A stretch of 64,000 nt of DNA, from assembly GCA_000824845.1 (NCBI GenBank), contig CCNC01000023.1, positions 1 to 64,000 on the forward strand. Direction: 5' to 3'. Both the position numbers and the translations under genes were made by a program. Below are positions 26,301-34,669 of the stretch, piece by piece; position 1 is the first letter of the stretch; every line of letters begins with the position of its first letter. Under the pieces are notes generated by a model. That model did no database searches, was not told the DNA's origin, and worked only from the letters and a program-made list of their open reading frames with translations. The stretch comes from Mesorhizobium sp. ORS 3359. GTDB lineage: Bacteria; Pseudomonadota; Alphaproteobacteria; Rhizobiales; Rhizobiaceae.

Positions 26301-26894
26301 CTGGACGCGGTATTCCCAAGGCTTGATGTAGTTCGACGTGCCCAGATAGACCTGGCGGAGCACGACCGTGAACAGGCCTCGGTAGGCGGAGATTTTTGCA
26401 CTGAGCTTGGCGGCCAGGTAATCGTTGCGCGGCTGGTCGCGCTCGCCCATGCACACGTCGACATCGCCGGCGATGCCGCCTTCGCTCTGGTCGCCGCCGA
26501 ACAGCTTCGGTTTGTTGATGGTGATGCGGCCGCCGGCGGACCTCCCCTTCCACGCCACCTTGCCGCCGACCCTGATGCCCAAAAGGAGATCCGGCACGCC
26601 GTGGCAGATCGAGTGCTGCATGCCGAGCGAGTATTTGTAGCCGAGCACCTGGCGCGGGCCGAAAAAGCCGTAGCGCCGCGCGCCCTTGATTGCACTGCGC
26701 TTCAGATCGCCATGCCAGGTCGAGTTCGGGCTCTGGTCATCGTTGGTGCCGAAGAAGACCGGAATGGAGCGGCCTTCCTGGGCCGTGGGCGCTTCGAAGT
26801 CCTCCAGGCTTTTCGGCTTCGCGTTCTGCGGCTTGGGGCCGAAGATCACCTGGGCAGCGAAGGATATGACTGCAGCAAGGATGTTCCAGAACAT
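23376..26894 (-). CDS. large tail-tip / host-specificity protein
   Basis: A 1172-aa protein with a hydrophobic N-terminus (MFWNILAAVISFAAQVIFG) and a SIPVFFGT motif of the lambda-J/gene-transfer-agent tail-tip type. Beta-rich hub regions follow, with fibronectin-like segments near the C-terminus. It overlaps its neighbour by one base at the start. Its size and place after the BR0599-type protein fit the central tail-tip protein that carries the fibres. Confidence 0.75.
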   Translation of the reverse strand: MFWNILAAVISFAAQVIFGPKPQNAKPKSLEDFEAPTAQEGRSIPVFFGTNDDQSPNSTWHGDLKRSAIKGARRYGFFGPRQVLGYKYSLGMQHSICHGVPDLLLGIRVGGKVAWKGRSAGGRITINKPKLFGGDQSEGGIAGDVDVCMGERDQPRNDYLAAKLSAKISAYRGLFTVVLRQVYLGTSNYIKPWEYRVQRIHRRSDGSAQWYDAKAAIPSKEISSDDPGREALFEITGKPTDTNGDYAAAWSGGVLYTWLMPDGSPQTATVDGTIFSTAVHITDFEEVVVRSGGSSGGVDPTFLEFRDVSNPSSVIQTIDLDSIMTGAGGGNLNFGFIMADVHVAAGAFALVGLLDGATSNVRVWVLLERVTVGETDEWAVADTHSRVNSVVGSSFSMGKTFAYRALSGSTQVLRLTWNGAWSEEIVTLPGISGSGLRAVSYNEAANQVVVINTSGGIFVYSEDLSTLIRSSTGNSGRLGTAAVSKRMSMGSSAVVVADATAGGAITKIYFVQLADLALDTYIDVSASQFVRKGFAITSLAYNAANGYVVAAGPSPLVFWLVAATIFDMNPAHIIRECLTEPWGLAWHDDDIDDTSFRYAADTFYNEGMGLSLKWYREEEIREFVTTTILPCADAYLYGSRKTGKFVLKPVRDDYDIDLIPILTEDDIIEFTQIKRRLPSEAISSVIVKYNNREKRKTGAHRVTNTAQAMQATKIQPPATREYPGINVPALAIRVGERDVVALGSGLIYDGRLVANRKASVLNPGDPFRVVSARHGLSGEVLRVANQRFGDGRSNKIGLGILQDVFKLPAAPLVNDGTSGGGWVPPSNAPLPVSPRMVVEMPYRELRQVMGVADLAATLAGNPNAGVLQIAGSSPTPDAANALIEVDAGAGYAEAGTALDFAPGAFLDGLLAIDVTEIAVTGAIDLDAAEVGTLAMIIGATPQTSEIVRIDAIAGNTLTIARACLDTVPHEHASGAAIVFFDDISNTDFEIYTAGDTVSVKLLTVTGLDTLDPFAAPADTVVFESRAIRPLRPADVKVEGVGFLPPGGVVDASANGHTYVATAWAERNRLTDLTPLGWLDATVAPEAGATTTITVLHEVTRAVVSTTDGLTGTSYNLPKAAFGAQSRAIVRFTAKRDGYESLQGYELLVKAKELTADTTAMTADTTLHTADET

Positions 26895-27736
26895 CAGACG
26901 ATACTCTGGGACCAGGGGTTGTCGTCGGACATGAACTCGAAGCCGCCGAATTCGAGATTGTTGTCGAACTTCTCGCAGCCGTTCGGGCCAGCGCTGAGGT
27001 CGCAGCCAGGCGCGATGAAGACGGACGCGGATCCGTTGGCCGCCACCTCTTCCGCCAAGCCCGCGATGCCATTGCCGATGAGGGTGAGCTGATCGCCAAC
27101 GTGGTCGCCGACCCAGCCATAGAGCCCGTCATAGATGACGAGCCCGGCCTTGTACCATTGATCGGTCTCGGCCGCGGCCTCGGCAACGGTCAGCAGCAAG
27201 CCGCCCGTGGTCGCCGATACCGTGGCCGGAACCTTCCAATCGTCGACATTTAGGTAGCAGCCCGGAAAATAGAGCGCGTGCCGGCAGGGGCGCATGTAGA
27301 CGGCGCTGCAGCCGGTGCGGCGCATGGACGTCGAGGCCAGCTCGACCGTGACCTTGATGTTGAGCTTTTCATCGGCCACATCGACGACGCGACCCTTGTA
27401 GTAGACCTCCAGCTCGCCATCCGGATCGGTATGGTGTCCCCGCCACATCGTGAAGGTGACGACTTCGCTGCCCGGCTTCTGCAGCGACCGCGCATAGGCG
27501 TTCGACAGGGGGAAAGTGAGATCGATCGAGTTCCGCTCGATGTTGCCGGTCTGCTCGATCTCGGTGTGGGAGATCGACGACTTGTACCACTTCTGCAGCG
27601 TCCCGGTTTCCTCGGGATCGGCGAAGATCGGCTCCGGGTCGGAGGTGAAGCGGTGCTTGGTGACGCCGTTGTTGAACAGATAGAGGAAATACGGCTCGCC
27701 GTCGTCGACCGAGTTTTCAGGGACGTCGTAGCTCAC
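26894..27736 (-). CDS. DUF2163/BR0599-type tail-tip protein
   Basis: A 280-aa protein. The C-terminal cysteine-rich part (MRRTGCSAVYMRPCRHALYF, then APGCDLSAGPNGCEKF and NNLEFGGFEFM-DDNPW) matches the phage BR0599 family found in siphovirus and GTA tail tips. The cysteines may hold an iron-sulfur cluster or zinc, as seen in related tail hubs. The start is GTG, overlapping the previous stop (GTGA), with GGAGG upstream. Confidence 0.78.
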   Translation of the reverse strand: MSYDVPENSVDDGEPYFLYLFNNGVTKHRFTSDPEPIFADPEETGTLQKWYKSSISHTEIEQTGNIERNSIDLTFPLSNAYARSLQKPGSEVVTFTMWRGHHTDPDGELEVYYKGRVVDVADEKLNIKVTVELASTSMRRTGCSAVYMRPCRHALYFPGCYLNVDDWKVPATVSATTGGLLLTVAEAAAETDQWYKAGLVIYDGLYGWVGDHVGDQLTLIGNGIAGLAEEVAANGSASVFIAPGCDLSAGPNGCEKFDNNLEFGGFEFMSDDNPWSQSIV

Positions 27737-29034
27737 GACGGCACCTCCATGACCGGCACGGAGACGGTGGCGACGAGCGGTTTGTCCCTGCCGGAGGCAA
27801 TGAAGCTAAAGGTGACGGCGTCGCTGTCGAGGCGGACCTTGCTGAGGTAGCAGAACCACAGGATCTGCGCGGCGCTGACCGAAGCTCCGAGGCTGGTGTT
27901 TAGCGTGAGCTGGTCGGTGTCGCCGACGCGCACCGCACCGATGATCTGCCGGAAATAGCGCGGGCCGTTCTTCAGCTCGATCATCACATGGCGGCCGAGA
28001 TAGCCCGCCGGCAGCGCGGCGCGCTTGACGGTGATGACGGTTTCGGCTGCGCCGATCGGCGCCATCAGCTTGAGGTCGGAATTGAAGCTCGGCAGCCAGA
28101 ACGGCTTCAGCCGGCCGTTGCGGGCATGCATCCAGACATAGCGCCGCCAGACGGCCGCCAGGCCCTCCTCGAGGAAGGCGACGGCCTGGCCAAAATCGAC
28201 ATATTCGCGGGCGCGCTCGAGCGGGACGACGCCAAAACCGCTGTCCTGGTATTCGCCGGCCTGGACGATGTTTTCCGCGATGTCGGAGATCCGCGCGGTC
28301 GGCTCGGTCAAGACGTCGAGCGACTGGTATTGCGGATAGCCGGCATCGCCGGTGAGCCTGATGTTGTCCTCGACCTGGAAGCGCGCCGTGACGTCGACTG
28401 AGAGCTTTCGGGCGCGACTGATGGTGAAGCCCTCGACAGGACGGGCGACACGCACCGGCACGATCGTCGGCGCGGTGAAATCGGCGCCGATCGGCGCCAG
28501 CAGCTCGACATGGTCGGGCTCGACGGTAGTGATCAGCGACAGCGCATAATTGCCTGCGCCCTGCCAGACGATCAGCCGGCCGCCGACGCGCCAGTCGCCG
28601 AGCGTGGTGTCGAACGCGATCTCGGTATCGGCCGCCGAGACGCTGCCAGCGACGCGGACGCCCTGCCACCAGATCGGCAGGGAAATCTGCGTGCCGGCGC
28701 GACGCCTGCCGAAGTCTTTCGCCTGGCTGAACTGCGCCGGGTCGAGCCGCACAGTGTTGCGCGCGTTCTGTCGTGGCGCCTTGCGCAGCGCGATGCGCTG
28801 CTCCTCGGTGTAGGACTGCATCAGGTCGGTCAGGCTCTCCAGCGTCTCGCTGGCGCCTACGTCCGGCCTGAAGGGCCACGGCTCGTATATGAGCACCATT
28901 TCGGGCGAGCCGAGATCTGGGGTGCCGGCGTCCAGATTGCCGGTCGAGAAATTATGGATGAGGTGCATGGCCGGCGACGCCAGGTCAGGCGTACCAACGT
29001 CGAGGTTGCCGGTGGAGAGCGCGACGGTCGCCAT
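27733..29034 (-). CDS. distal tail protein candidate
   Basis: A 433-aa protein with a short internal repeat at the N-terminus (LSTGNLDVGTPDLASP, then FSTGNLDAGTPDLGSP). Beta-rich domains follow. Its position between the tape measure and the DUF2163-type protein corresponds to the distal-tail or first tail-tip protein in siphoviruses. The ATG at 29034 is chosen because it follows the previous stop by two bases. Confidence 0.6.
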   Translation of the reverse strand: MATVALSTGNLDVGTPDLASPAMHLIHNFSTGNLDAGTPDLGSPEMVLIYEPWPFRPDVGASETLESLTDLMQSYTEEQRIALRKAPRQNARNTVRLDPAQFSQAKDFGRRRAGTQISLPIWWQGVRVAGSVSAADTEIAFDTTLGDWRVGGRLIVWQGAGNYALSLITTVEPDHVELLAPIGADFTAPTIVPVRVARPVEGFTISRARKLSVDVTARFQVEDNIRLTGDAGYPQYQSLDVLTEPTARISDIAENIVQAGEYQDSGFGVVPLERAREYVDFGQAVAFLEEGLAAVWRRYVWMHARNGRLKPFWLPSFNSDLKLMAPIGAAETVITVKRAALPAGYLGRHVMIELKNGPRYFRQIIGAVRVGDTDQLTLNTSLGASVSAAQILWFCYLSKVRLDSDAVTFSFIASGRDKPLVATVSVPVMEVPS

Positions 29035-29036
29035 GA

Positions 29037-29405
29037 TCAGGCCGGGCCCGGAATGCCGATGTCGAATGCCGGTAGCGTGAAGGTGTCGCCATTGTTGACG
29101 GCGAGCACGGCGTCCAGCGCCTTGGCGGCCAGCAGGCGGGAATTGACCGTGTCCACGATCGCCCAATGCGACGCGTTGCCGTTGGCACTCACAGCGCCAT
29201 TGGTGATGGCCGAAACTGTCACCTTGCGGCCGGACGGCGTGCGGGCGCCGATCGCGCTGATGCCGGGTGTGTTCTTAGTTCCGAGCGAGACGGCGAGCGT
29301 GCCGGCGTAGTCGGCCGGCTCGGCCGAGCAGATGTGCAGCCGATTACCGTTGGCGACGAGCACCGAGAGACCATTGTCGAGGACGAGAGAATTCAGGAAT
29401 GACAT
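29037..29405 (-). CDS. small phage structural protein
   Basis: A 122-aa Gly/Ala/Ser-rich protein (NGLSVLVANGNRLHICSAEP at the N-terminus), with no catalytic motif. It lies directly after the tape measure gene and before the distal tail gene. It is probably a minor tail component. The upstream extension of 18 codons is rejected because it overlaps the tape-measure stop. Confidence 0.55.
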   Translation of the reverse strand: MSFLNSLVLDNGLSVLVANGNRLHICSAEPADYAGTLAVSLGTKNTPGISAIGARTPSGRKVTVSAITNGAVSANGNASHWAIVDTVNSRLLAAKALDAVLAVNNGDTFTLPAFDIGIPGPA

Positions 29406-29415
29406 TGCTTGCGTC

Positions 29416-32400
29416 CTATCCGGCCTGCCTGTTGATAAGCGCGACGGTGGCGCGACCATCCTCAGACATCATCCACCGCTTGATGTCGCTGCCGTCCTGC
29501 AGGTTGATCACATTGGCCTGGAGCCTCAGCTTGTCGCCGATCTCGCTGACGATGCCCCGGATATGCTCGCGGGTGAGGCCGCCGGAGCCGCCGCCGCCCG
29601 CATTGCTATTTGCCGCCCTGGGTGCGCGCAGCGGCTGGTGGTTGACCACGCCAAGGCGCCCGTCCGGACCGCGCTGCAGCGGCATGATCGCTTCCTCGCC
29701 ATCCTCGCCGAGCACGCCGGTGCGGCCGGCCGACATCGGGAAATGGGTCGGCGACGAGAACACGTCGCCCTTGGCGAATGGCACGACGTTGCCGTTCCTG
29801 AAGGCCGCGCCGTTGGCGAACAGTCCCCAAGATCCGGAGAGAATGTCTGCTGTCGCTTTGGGCGAGATGCCGCTCATGAAATTGAGGGCGCCACCACTGC
29901 CGCCGAACATGCCGGCAAGGCTCTGGAACCACGAGCTGCCGCCACCCGTGGGCGAAGCCATGAAGTTTGAAAGCATCGAGCCGAAGTTGTTCAGCCCGCC
30001 CGCTGCATTGACCAGACTCTGGCTGACCTGGAGGCCTGCAACATTGATCGTGGAGGCGGCCGAGGCCGCGGTCTCGCCAAGCTTCGAGATGCTTTGCGTC
30101 GTTGCCGGGTCGATGCTCTTGTCGACCTGGAAATGCATGGCGTCGGCCTTGCGCCAATTGCCGCCCCAAAAGAGGCCGTTCTTCTCGGCGAGAGCGCTCG
30201 GATCAACGCCGTATTGCGCGAAATTCCCCTTGGCCCCTACAGCCCAGGGGTTCTGGCGTGGGTTGATGTCCAAGGCATTGCCGAAGGCGTGATTGGAGAG
30301 GTTGTTGGTGCCGGCCACGTTGCGGAACGAGTAGCCGCCTTCGCCAAGGCTGGTGATCGGATAGCCCGCTGCCTTCAGATCGTTCAGAAGCCCTTGGAAC
30401 CTCCCAGCATACTCGGTCGCGACTTTGGCCGTCAGGCCGTCGATGCTGATCGACGAGAGCGGAATGCCGGTCTTGGTGAACCCGGCCGAAGCGAACACTT
30501 GCGACAGCGCCGAGCCCGAGCCGGCGACGGTCGCGCCCAGCGGCGAGCCAAGCCCCGAGAGAAGCTGTGCAGCCGTTGCCGCTGTATTCGGCCCAACGAT
30601 CGCGCTGGACGTGCTGCTGGCCGCAGGCGAGCCGCCGAACAGGTTCTTGAACCATCCCCACAGCCCGCCATTGTCGTTAGCGGCGCCTGGCAGCCCGCCC
30701 AGGCCGGGCACGCCGATCGGCGAACCGTTGATGAAGACGCTGGCCGCCTGGACCTGCATGGAGGCGACGGCCTTCTGCGCCCCGAGCACCTGGCCGAGCA
30801 CGCCGCCGAAACCGCCGCCCTTGCCGCTCCAGGCGCCCGACGAGAAGATGCCAAGATCCGCGATGGTGTTCTTGTTGGACCCGGTCAGCCAGTTCTCGAT
30901 CGGGTTGGTGGCCGCCATGTCGAAAACAGTCTTGGCGAGCTGAGAGCCCGCCTTCCTGATCGCATCGCTGATCGAGCCGCCGCTGAACAGCGCGTCGCTG
31001 ATGCCGTCGATGCCGTCATTGACGGTGTCGAAGATGTCTTCCCAGGCCGCCTTCGTCGTCTTGAGCTGCTCGTTGTAGCGGATCTGCTGGGCGATCATGG
31101 AGTTCGGGTCGTACTCCAGGCCCGCGTTCTTCATGGTCGAGGCGACGGTCTGCTCGATCGACGAGCGGAACATCTGCTGACGTTCGAACAGGAGCTGCTG
31201 CTGGAGAGTGGCCTTGGCGGTCTGTTCGGCCAGATCCGACCTTGCGGCGGTGTTGGCGCGCATGGCCTCGGCTTCCTGCCCATAGAGCGGAATGCCGAGC
31301 CGCCGGATCTCCTGCTCGGTCTTCAACGCGGCGATCGCGCGGTCGTGCGCCAGCGTGCTCTGGCCGACTAGGTCTAGTTCAGCGCGCTGCAGCTCCAGGT
31401 CATCCTGCTGGTCCTTGATCCTCGATCGCGCCTCCTGGAGCGCGACGAGCTTGCCATATTCCACTGCCTTGGCATGGATGCTGGCGATCTCGGCCTGGTC
31501 GACCGCGATGCCGTTGCGGGCTGCTTCCTCGCGGACCTGGGCGAGGCGTTCGTTCTCGAAACGCAAAGCCTCAGTCTCGGCCGTCGACTTGCCGACCAGC
31601 GACACGTCGAGCTGTGCCGAAGCGATCGTCTGGTCGAGCGAGCGCATGCGCTCCTGCTGCGCGGTGGTGAGCTGGTGCTCGGCCTCAATCAGGGCCTTCT
31701 TGCCGGCCAGCTCGATCCGCTGTGAGCGCGCCGCCGGCGTCTCGTCGGTGTTGTATGTGGCGGCGGCAGAAGCGCGCGCGGCAGCCGCGCGCTCCTCAGG
31801 CGAGCGGGCATTGATGCCCAGCACGTCTGCATTGAAGCTCTGCTGGGCACGCGCGCGCGCCACGGCCTGTTGCGCCTCGAAAGCCGCCAGGTTGCCCATG
31901 TCGGCCTGGTTGGAGGTGCCACGCGACAGGAGGAACCCGTTCGGGCCGACATCGTCGAACAGCCGCCGCTTTATGATTTCCAGCTCCAGCAACGCCTTTG
32001 CCGCGCCGGCAGCGTCCTTGGTGAATTCAATCAGCTTGCCGGCCGCCGTGGTGACTGCATCGTCATTCGGCGTCAGCGCCCAGCGATCCTCGACCATCTT
32101 GCGGAAGCCGAGGATATCCGGCTGGCCTTCGCGCGCTGTCTTGCGCAGATGTTCGATTGCGTCCGTGAAGGGCGCGAACTCGCTGCCGACGATCTGGGCA
32201 GGACCGTACTGGTTGCCGGCACCGCCGCCGCCACGGTCGATCAGGATCTGGCTGAGCGCCTCACGGTTCGCCTGGGCGATGCCGAGCCGCAGGCCGTTGA
32301 TAGAGTTGGAAGCGGCAAGCCCGAAGCCGTTCTGATTGGCCGCGCTGAAGACACCCTTGCTCTTGGCCGCCACGTCGCCATAGGCGTTGCCGAGATCCTT

Positions 32401-33534
32401 CAGCGTCTCCTCGTGCTGCTTCATCAGGTCGTCGAGCGACTTCGCATTCTCCCGTGTCAGGGCGTAGAAGGCCAGCGCCGCAGCGCCGGCAACGCCGAAG
32501 CCGGCGGCGATCATACCGACCGTGCCGAGATAGGCGGCAGTCGCAGTAGCGGCCGCTGTGATCGAGCCCTTGATCGCAGCGAGCGACCCGGACACGCCGC
32601 CTTCGCCCATCTGCAGCGTCTGGAAGATCTGGCCGCCCTGCGAGGCGGCGATCTGGCTTAGGGGCGCCCCCATGGCCGCCATGGTGAGCACATCGTTTGC
32701 CTGGTAGCCGAGGCCCTGCAGTTGGAAGCCGGAAAGGCGTGGGTTAGCGTTGCCGTTAGCCGCCGTGCGGCTCTTGATCGCGGCGATGCTGGCAAGCGTC
32801 GCCTGCCGTTGCCGGCCGATCGCCGCTGTCATTTCGTCGGTCGAGATAGCCCCGACGCGCTCCGCCTCGCGCGCCTCCATCACAACTGTCTTGTATTGGG
32901 CGATCGCGGCATAGATCGGGTTGAAGCGCGCGCGTAGCGTGTCCAGCTGCTGACCGTAGGCTTCGATGTCGGATGCTCGGTCAGGCGTGATGGTCACGCG
33001 ATTGACCATCGCTTGCGACGCATTCTTCTGGGCAGCGGCTATCCCGTTGAGGGCGCTGATCTGGCTGTTCAGCGCGTTCGTTTCTTTCAGTCGTGCGTCC
33101 ATGGCCATGGAGGCCGAAATCGCCCCGACACGCTCGGCCTGGCTGATGCCTTCGATCGCCGCCTGATGTTTCTGCTGGGCTGCGAACAATGGGTCGTAGC
33201 GTGCCTTGAGGCGATCGAGCGCGGCGCCATAAGCCGCGATGTCGGCAGCCCGCTTCTGATAAGCACCGTCATCGGTAGGCCCGCGCACACCAGCGAAGGA
33301 ACTCGCCTGTTGCTGGAATGCCTCCTTGGCGCGGCGTTGAGCGGCTTCTTGAGCGGTGATCGCTTCTGTCACCCGTCGCGTCGACGCCACGGCCTGGTCA
33401 TTTGCGGCGACCATTGCGGCGGAGGCGTTCACGGCTTCGGCGCGGAGATCGCGGATCTCCGACCTGGTCTGCTGGGTCGCGTCCTTGGCGCCCGAAGCGT
33501 TTCCGGAAACGACGAGGGCGAGATTGAGCGACAT
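29416..33534 (-). CDS. tail tape measure protein with embedded M15-type peptidase
   Basis: A 1372-aa protein. Residues 1-330 are alanine-rich coiled coil. Hydrophobic segments lie near residues 330-365, and a further Q/E/A-rich helix spans about 540-800. At about 1030-1140 is a VanY/M15C-like D,L-peptidase domain with SNHAFGNALDIN (His and Asp of the zinc site) and DAMHFQVD (third ligand histidine). This would open host peptidoglycan during DNA entry. Length sets tail length: about 1370 residues suggests roughly 200 nm by the usual 1.5 angstrom per residue. The start overlaps the GT stop. Confidence 0.88.
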   Translation of the reverse strand: MSLNLALVVSGNASGAKDATQQTRSEIRDLRAEAVNASAAMVAANDQAVASTRRVTEAITAQEAAQRRAKEAFQQQASSFAGVRGPTDDGAYQKRAADIAAYGAALDRLKARYDPLFAAQQKHQAAIEGISQAERVGAISASMAMDARLKETNALNSQISALNGIAAAQKNASQAMVNRVTITPDRASDIEAYGQQLDTLRARFNPIYAAIAQYKTVVMEAREAERVGAISTDEMTAAIGRQRQATLASIAAIKSRTAANGNANPRLSGFQLQGLGYQANDVLTMAAMGAPLSQIAASQGGQIFQTLQMGEGGVSGSLAAIKGSITAAATATAAYLGTVGMIAAGFGVAGAAALAFYALTRENAKSLDDLMKQHEETLKDLGNAYGDVAAKSKGVFSAANQNGFGLAASNSINGLRLGIAQANREALSQILIDRGGGGAGNQYGPAQIVGSEFAPFTDAIEHLRKTAREGQPDILGFRKMVEDRWALTPNDDAVTTAAGKLIEFTKDAAGAAKALLELEIIKRRLFDDVGPNGFLLSRGTSNQADMGNLAAFEAQQAVARARAQQSFNADVLGINARSPEERAAAARASAAATYNTDETPAARSQRIELAGKKALIEAEHQLTTAQQERMRSLDQTIASAQLDVSLVGKSTAETEALRFENERLAQVREEAARNGIAVDQAEIASIHAKAVEYGKLVALQEARSRIKDQQDDLELQRAELDLVGQSTLAHDRAIAALKTEQEIRRLGIPLYGQEAEAMRANTAARSDLAEQTAKATLQQQLLFERQQMFRSSIEQTVASTMKNAGLEYDPNSMIAQQIRYNEQLKTTKAAWEDIFDTVNDGIDGISDALFSGGSISDAIRKAGSQLAKTVFDMAATNPIENWLTGSNKNTIADLGIFSSGAWSGKGGGFGGVLGQVLGAQKAVASMQVQAASVFINGSPIGVPGLGGLPGAANDNGGLWGWFKNLFGGSPAASSTSSAIVGPNTAATAAQLLSGLGSPLGATVAGSGSALSQVFASAGFTKTGIPLSSISIDGLTAKVATEYAGRFQGLLNDLKAAGYPITSLGEGGYSFRNVAGTNNLSNHAFGNALDINPRQNPWAVGAKGNFAQYGVDPSALAEKNGLFWGGNWRKADAMHFQVDKSIDPATTQSISKLGETAASAASTINVAGLQVSQSLVNAAGGLNNFGSMLSNFMASPTGGGSSWFQSLAGMFGGSGGALNFMSGISPKATADILSGSWGLFANGAAFRNGNVVPFAKGDVFSSPTHFPMSAGRTGVLGEDGEEAIMPLQRGPDGRLGVVNHQPLRAPRAANSNAGGGGSGGLTREHIRGIVSEIGDKLRLQANVINLQDGSDIKRWMMSEDGRATVALINRQAG

Positions 33535-33911
33535 CAGTCCATCTCGCCCATGGCTTCGAGGGCGGCGTGCTCCATCACCTGGATGTCGCTGAAGATCTTC
33601 TGCTGGGCAGTGCGGTTGCGGCGCTCATAGACTGGCCGGGCCGACTGGTAGTCGATGCCGAGCCAGATCAACCGGCTGCCCTCGCCAATCGCCACAGCGA
33701 CGGCGCGCCACTGCGTTTCGCAGCGCAGGAAAGCCATTACCGATTGCCAGTTGATCCGCCACACTTCGGTCTTCTCTTCGTCCTCGCCCACCTCGACAGC
33801 GACGCCGAGTTGCGCCCATTGCTCGGCAAGATCGTCATCGACCTTCGTGGGTACCCTCGGATCCACGCGGCCGGCGCGGGCGAATGCCCATTCCCGCGCG
33901 ACCGCCCTCAG
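33534..33911 (-). CDS. tail assembly chaperone GT extension (-1 frame)
   Basis: This 125-codon open stretch begins exactly where a -1 shift on GGGAAAC would place the ribosome. It reads LRAVAREWAFARAGRVDP, then the DUF1799-like part with QWAQLGVAVEV and WRINWQSVMAF. It lacks a good start of its own: only a GTG at residue 16. It should therefore be made as a C-terminal extension of the upstream chaperone, as in lambda G-T. It ends at the tape-measure ATG. Confidence 0.75.
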   Translation of the reverse strand: MRAVAREWAFARAGRVDPRVPTKVDDDLAEQWAQLGVAVEVGEDEEKTEVWRINWQSVMAFLRCETQWRAVAVAIGEGSRLIWLGIDYQSARPVYERRNRTAQQKIFSDIQVMEHAALEAMGEMD

Positions 33912-34282
33912 TTTCCCTTTCGGGCCTCGTCGGGCGCGAGCGATCGGGCATAGGCCTTGTAGAGGCCGCGGCTGAACCAGGCGAACTGCAAGGCGGCCCG
34001 CAGCGCGGCTTCGCTGAACTCGACTTCGTCACCCTTTTCGTCGACGACATCGCGCCAGCCCTTGCAGACGCGCATCAGCTCCTCATGCTCCTTCGCGCTT
34101 CTCTCCTCGATCGTGGGGAGGGCGGCGATCTCCTTCATCATGGCGACCCCATCGTCGGCGCGCATGGCCTGGAACTTCATTGTGAAGGATTGGGAGACGA
34201 CTTTGCCCGGCTTATCGGGGTCGGGCATGTCGACCGTGACCGGCCACCAGTAGGTGTATTCGTCGATCAGCTTGAACTTCAT
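33908..34282 (-). CDS. tail assembly chaperone G-like protein
   Basis: A 124-aa protein placed between the tail-tube region and the tape measure, where siphoviruses keep their chaperone pair. The sequence (MKFKLIDEYTYWWPVTVDMP, ending LAPDEARKGN) has no enzymatic motif. It ends one codon after a slippery heptamer, so a fraction of ribosomes would continue into the GT frame. Confidence 0.7.
   Translation of the reverse strand: MKFKLIDEYTYWWPVTVDMPDPDKPGKVVSQSFTMKFQAMRADDGVAMMKEIAALPTIEERSAKEHEELMRVCKGWRDVVDEKGDEVEFSEAALRAALQFAWFSRGLYKAYARSLAPDEARKGN
33911..33917 (-). other. programmed -1 frameshift site GGGAAAC
   Basis: On the minus strand the zero frame reads AAG GGA AAC TGA, so G-GGA-AAC is phased exactly as X-XXY-YYZ. 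Slippage gives GGG AAA CTG and enters the GT frame. The stop codon directly follows. Confidence 0.8.
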
Positions 34283-34337
34283 TTCACGGGCCTTTCAAAA
34301 GGGGGCTTTTAGGGGGCGTTGAAAAGCTCGCGAAACG

Positions 34338-34610
34338 TCAGTCGACGAAGTCGCCGAGCGTCTCGAATTTGAACTCGCAATGCTGCTGCAGCGCGTTGCC
34401 GCCCACGTTCCAGGCGCTGCCCTGGGCAGTGATGCGAACGACCTTGTCTTCGCCAAAGGATTTGCACAGCGTCTCGGCTACCTCGCCGAGCTGTTTCTTC
34501 GCGGCTTCCTCATGACTGCCGCCGGGCGCCCCCCCAGCATCAGCAAACGACTGCTTGATCACTTCGGCCAGTTTCGAGGCACGGCCCGCCTTGTTCAACG
34601 ACCACGACAT
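34338..34610 (-). CDS. hypothetical tail-region protein
   Basis: A 90-aa protein (MSWSLNKAGRASKLAEVIKQ onward) with a mixed alpha/beta pattern. It lies between the tube and chaperone genes, where short conserved proteins of unknown function occur in rhizobial siphoviruses. No motif is recognised. Confidence 0.55.
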   Translation of the reverse strand: MSWSLNKAGRASKLAEVIKQSFADAGGAPGGSHEEAAKKQLGEVAETLCKSFGEDKVVRITAQGSAWNVGGNALQQHCEFKFETLGDFVD

Positions 34611-34669
34611 CAGCTCTAGTCTCCTTGGTGGCAAAGTCGGTCTGTGGCGGCGGCCGAAGCCGCCGCTCC

